Shown in pieces: positions 60,855 through 64,000 of a stretch of DNA of 64,000 nt. The DNA lies in contig OY986974.1 in assembly GCA_963920575.1 (NCBI GenBank), positions 20,068,248 through 20,132,247 of the forward strand, written 5' to 3'. The DNA is from Narthecium ossifragum. Taxonomy: Eukaryota; Streptophyta; Magnoliopsida; Dioscoreales; Nartheciaceae. The translations under genes and the position numbers were made by a program. Each line of letters opens with the position of its first letter. Position 1 is the first letter of the stretch. Under the pieces are notes generated by a model. That model searched no databases. It worked only from the letters and a program-made list of their open reading frames with translations, and was not told where the DNA came from.

Positions 60855-61330
60855 CACAACCTCTCTTTCACTCTCTTTAGGAGCAATTCTATGGATATCA
60901 CTGCGAACAAAGAGATCAGCGGTGCTTAAAAGCCCGTGGTGTGGGATGAGGAGGCCGGGGTGGGGCGGGGCGCCGGTGGACGGGCCGGCGGAAGCTGCGG
61001 GGAGAGGGGGAGGGCTGGTGGCGACTGCTAAGGTGGAGGATCGTTGTGGTGGTGGTGGTGGAGGAAGAGATGGTGTTGGTGGTTGGGTGAAGGGGGCTTC
61101 GGGGTCGGGGTAGCGAGGGTAGAGGCACCGGCGCCGGCTGCTGGTTGAGGGGGAGGCGGCGGATGGAAAGAATGACAAGGGTAATTAGGAGATGCACGCG
61201 GTTGCTGCGGCGGTGGGGGGTAGGGTTTGGTGGAGGTGAGGAGAGAAAGGGTGGGAAGAATGACAAGGGTAATTAGGACATTTTTTAACAAAATATTATA
61301 AAAAAATTAAGAAGTGTGGTGTATAGAGTA
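60855..61330 (-). promoter_or_regulatory. 5' leader and proximal promoter of deoxyhypusine synthase
   Basis: GC-rich leader with poly-proline-like frames that I do not take as coding. On the gene strand an AAACCCTA telo-box-like motif lies at 61221-61228, about 370 bp upstream of the ATG. GAATGACAAGGGTAATTAGGA occurs twice (from about 61170 and 61258), 88 bp apart. Confidence 0.4.
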
Positions 61331-62519
61331 ACTACTGTGACCCCGTTTTTCGTATCTCTCGGTGATAAATCATATTTGTTAAATTTTTGAAATTTATACA
61401 CGTTGTTGCACTAAAGTTTCTGCCTATGACATTAATGGTGATTTTTACAATTAATAAAAAAATATATGATAACAAAAAAAGGTGTAGATAAAATCTACAA
61501 TCAATTTCAAGTTCTATAAACGTCAATTACTGTCTCAAACAACAATATCTTTACTAATATATCATATAATTAGTAAAAACCCCGTATTAAGGAAACTTAT
61601 CGGTAAAAACCCCATCTAATAAGTTTTTAAGGCAATAACCCCATCATATAAGTGTTTTAGTTAGTTGTTAACTATAAATGACAAACTACCCTTATGTAAT
61701 CCGGCGGTTGAAGTTTGCCGGAGCTTGATCCTTGACGAAGAGGGCTCTCCAGGGCGCGGGACCAGTGCAGGAGAGTTCTTGAAGTTCTCAGGAGGCGATC
61801 AATCGGATTCGATTGTAGAATAGGCTTCGAGGTGGCCGGATCTGGAGGCGGTGACGGTGGGTTCTTGGTGTTGGCTCATCAACGACGATGGCGGCCTTAA
61901 TCTGAGGTAAGATCAAAGGGGAGGGCCTCTGGGAGGTAATAGGAGTGATTTGGTGGAGTTTGGGGATCTTAGTGGACAGGAGTGGGCGGTTTGGTGGAGA
62001 ATGGCGAGGGTGTTTTGGCGGTGATGGTCAGCGTCGGAGGAGAGATTGTTGAGGGTAGTGGAGGAGTTGATCAGGTTGGTGATCGAATGGGAAGTGGATT
62101 GGCGATGGTTTGGTGGTGTTGAGGCGCGCGCGAGGACGTCAGATGGCGGAGGAGGGAACGTGGCTTGGGATCGAACTGACCGAGCCAACTCGAAGGTGAG
62201 CCACGAGAGGAGAGAGAAAATATCGAAAAATGCCGAAACAATTAGGAAAAGGGGATGGAAAATATGAGAAAATAGGAAACGGGCCAAAAAATAGAAGAAG
62301 AAAAAAAGGAAAAGGAGAGAGAAAAGTTGCCCCGAGCTGGGACGATGATGTCCTAGCTCGAATCGAGCTTGGGCAAGCCGCAAGTGAGCCCAGGCTGGAA
62401 GAGAGAGAAAATCCAAGAAAAATAGGAAAAAATAAGAGAAAAGTGAAATTTTTTTGGGAATTGGGATAGGAAAGGCTAGGGCGGAATAGGGTTCGGTGGC
62501 TATTGAGCATTAAGTTATG
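61331..62519. other. Intergenic stretch upstream of deoxyhypusine synthase, no gene recognised
   Basis: AT-rich, with three imperfect copies of AGTAAAAACCCCGT / GGTAAAAACCCCAT / GGCAATAACCCCAT (61574-61650). The next part (61730-62450) is purine-rich and has overlapping low-complexity frames on both strands (for example minus 61913-62416, Ser/Phe/Leu-rich) with no family features. Confidence 0.5.
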
Positions 62520-63015
62520 ATTTGGGGAGTTAAAAAGATAAAAATGAAGAAAGATAAAAATATAGAAAAGATAAAAATGCAGAAAAGATAAAAATACACT
62601 TAGAACGATAAAAATGGAGTTAAAAAATATAAATCAAATTAAAAAGATAAAAAAGGAGTTAAAAAAGATAACAATGCAGGAAGGATAAAAATGGAGGTAA
62701 AAAGAAAAAAAATGGAGTGAAAGAGACCCTTGATTGAGAATTTCGGTCAATTGAGTATTAAGTTGTGATTTGGGGAGTTAGAAAGATAAAAATGCAGAAA
62801 AGATAAAAATAGAGTTAAAATGATAAAAATGGAGTTAAAAAGATAAAAATCAAGTTAAGAAGATAAAAATGGACATAAAAAGAAGGAAAGATGAAAATGG
62901 AGTTTAAAAGATACAAACAGAGTTTAAAAGATAAAAATGGAGTTCAAAAGATAAAATAGAGGAAAGCTAAAAATGGAGGACACATGAAAATGCAGGAAAG
63001 ATAAAAATGGATCAA
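62520..63015. repeat. A/G-rich minisatellite with GATAAAAATGGAGTTAAAAA-type unit
   Basis: About 20-25 degenerate units of AAAGATAAAAATG(C/G)AG, with or without TTAAAAA, follow one another on the plus strand. Two longer blocks share TTGAGCATTAAGTTATGATT-like wording (62507 and 62750), so the array was partly duplicated at a higher level. Confidence 0.8.
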
Positions 63016-63496
63016 CAACAAAATGGGCTCAATTTTCGGTCGTCAATTTTTCAATTTTTATGCTTAAATTGTATTTTGATAAAAAAAACTTTTACAGCTC
63101 TCGGTCTCGGCTCGGATATGGTTTCATCAGCTTAAACTGACTCGAATCCGGCTCGGATCTGATCTAATCTGGTCCAAACCAATCCAATCTGGCTATTGCT
63201 AGATTTGAGCTAGATCGGATTGAGTTATGACTGAGCCTGATGGGCTAGATCTGATTGGATCTGGATCAGATCATACCCATACTACTTGGTAGGGTTGAAT
63301 CGGTTCAAGCCACTTGGCTCGGTTGAACCGATTCTGGCTGAAGGGAGGTGCTTGTTGGGGAAGAAGGCCGCGAGCAGGAGGACGGGAAAGGGTGGCACGA
63401 TGAAGGCTAAATCTAGGCGGGAAACGGTGGCGAAAGGCTCACGAGGCTACGAGAATGCCCGATTAGGGGTCTGATGGTGATTTGGAGGTCGGAGAC
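63016..63496. other. Flank with degenerate CTCGGATC/GATCTGAT words, no gene
   Basis: From 63100 to 63290 short words such as GGCTCGGAT, GATCTGAT, CTAGATC and GGATCTGGATCAGATC recur in both orientations. Coding potential is not evident; the frame 63286-63474 is basic and low in complexity. Confidence 0.4.
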
Positions 63497-64000
63497 TGTC
63501 GCGCCCCGACCCGCGTAGGCCCAACCGGGGCGGGCGACGCGAAGCGAAACCTAACCTACTGCGGAAATTTTGGTGAGGTTTCCCTCTAATCGTAGTGGTT
63601 ACCCTAGCAATTCATAATCATCCTGTATTAACATACAATTACAAAACCTCAAAGACTGCAACTGATATATAATACAAGTCCTCAAACAGGGAAATTATAC
63701 ATTTATCACTCCCGTAGGAGACTATCTATAACAAAAAGGGTAAGACTGGATCGCCGCTCCTCAAGCACCGCCAGACGCCGTCACGTCACCAAACATCAGC
63801 CCGGTAGGGGCGATCGAAGAAGAGCTAGCGCCAGCACCTGCAAAACGCAGCCCGGATAGGAGTGAGCACTAAGCTCAGCAGAGACACTACACTACGACAC
63901 TCACAAGGGAGGGAACACAACAGTGTCGCCCCCAAGCCTACCCTAGGTGTATACAAGGATCCCATAACCCTACCGAAAGTCCGTGAACGCATGCCCAAAA
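63497..64000 (-). mobile_element. Edge of a Tekay-like gypsy LTR running out of the window
   Basis: It begins TGTCGCGCCCCGACCC, the reverse complement of the GGGTCGGGGCG-GACA end of the solo LTR at 2724-5454. About 300 bp in, AGCCCGGATAGGAGTGAGCA matches the complement of text near 5020-5045 of that LTR. It is therefore the 3' end of a related LTR in minus orientation. Only 504 bp are visible, so whether it is a solo LTR or a full element is unknown. Confidence 0.8.

Noticed and set aside
61913..62510. 167- and 123-codon frames on the minus strand
   Set aside because: Phe/Leu/Ser-rich low-complexity translations of a purine-rich tract, overlapping each other in different frames and without motifs.

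Overview
This window looks like nuclear DNA of a flowering plant. It holds two intron-bearing plant genes, a ribosomal protein S15a of the plant organellar-type branch and a deoxyhypusine synthase, and around them dense nested transposable elements of lineages typical of angiosperm genomes: Ty1/copia, Ty3/gypsy with tRNA-Asp primer sites, PIF/Harbinger, hAT, a LINE remnant and a tRNA-derived SINE. The species cannot be told from the sequence. Nothing in it is bacterial or organellar.

Layout. 1-1652: 3' end of a copia element (broken RT/RNase H, then an LTR). 1868-16933: a minus-strand copia element (Retrofit/Ale-like) with two 366-bp LTRs and a perfect 5-bp target duplication. It is interrupted by a 2731-bp solo gypsy LTR (2724-5454) and by a large Athila/Tat-like gypsy element (7478-14536). 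The distal end of the gypsy element and the copia integrase have been deleted together. 18894-22094: RPS15A gene, minus strand, three exons. 22521-29586: a PIF/Harbinger DNA transposon with coding-intact transposase and Myb-like genes. It also carries a small protein with an RNase H1-type hybrid-binding domain and a membrane tail, and three tandem arrays. 30916-35052: a second, decayed PIF/Harbinger element on the plus strand. 35482-37475: LTR, primer site and leader of a gypsy element related to the one at 7478. 37477-41672: AT-rich duplications with tRNA-like motifs, a two-exon fragment of a CCT theta chaperonin gene, and a gypsy LTR fragment. 41673-52762: a plus-strand copia element with 417-bp LTRs and a perfect target duplication. 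A hAT element (42585-44037) and a solo LTR (46645-48388) are inserted in it, and it has an unusual intact open frame ahead of gag. 52946-53705: LINE RNase H remnant. 54330-60854: deoxyhypusine synthase gene, minus strand, seven exons. 61330-63496: repeats without recognisable genes. 63497-64000: edge of another gypsy LTR.

How the parts relate. The two host genes are housekeeping translation factors: a ribosomal protein, and the enzyme that makes hypusine on eIF5A. Both appear full length with canonical splice sites. Everything else is transposon-derived. Target duplications give an order of insertion: the Ale-like copia element came before its two guests, and the second copia element came before the hAT element and solo LTR inside it. 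The most unusual items are the accessory hybrid-binding/membrane protein of the Harbinger element, the pre-gag reading frame of the second copia element, and short palindrome arrays (GATCGATC cores with matching arms) shared by several gypsy LTRs and repeated upstream of a second gypsy reading frame.
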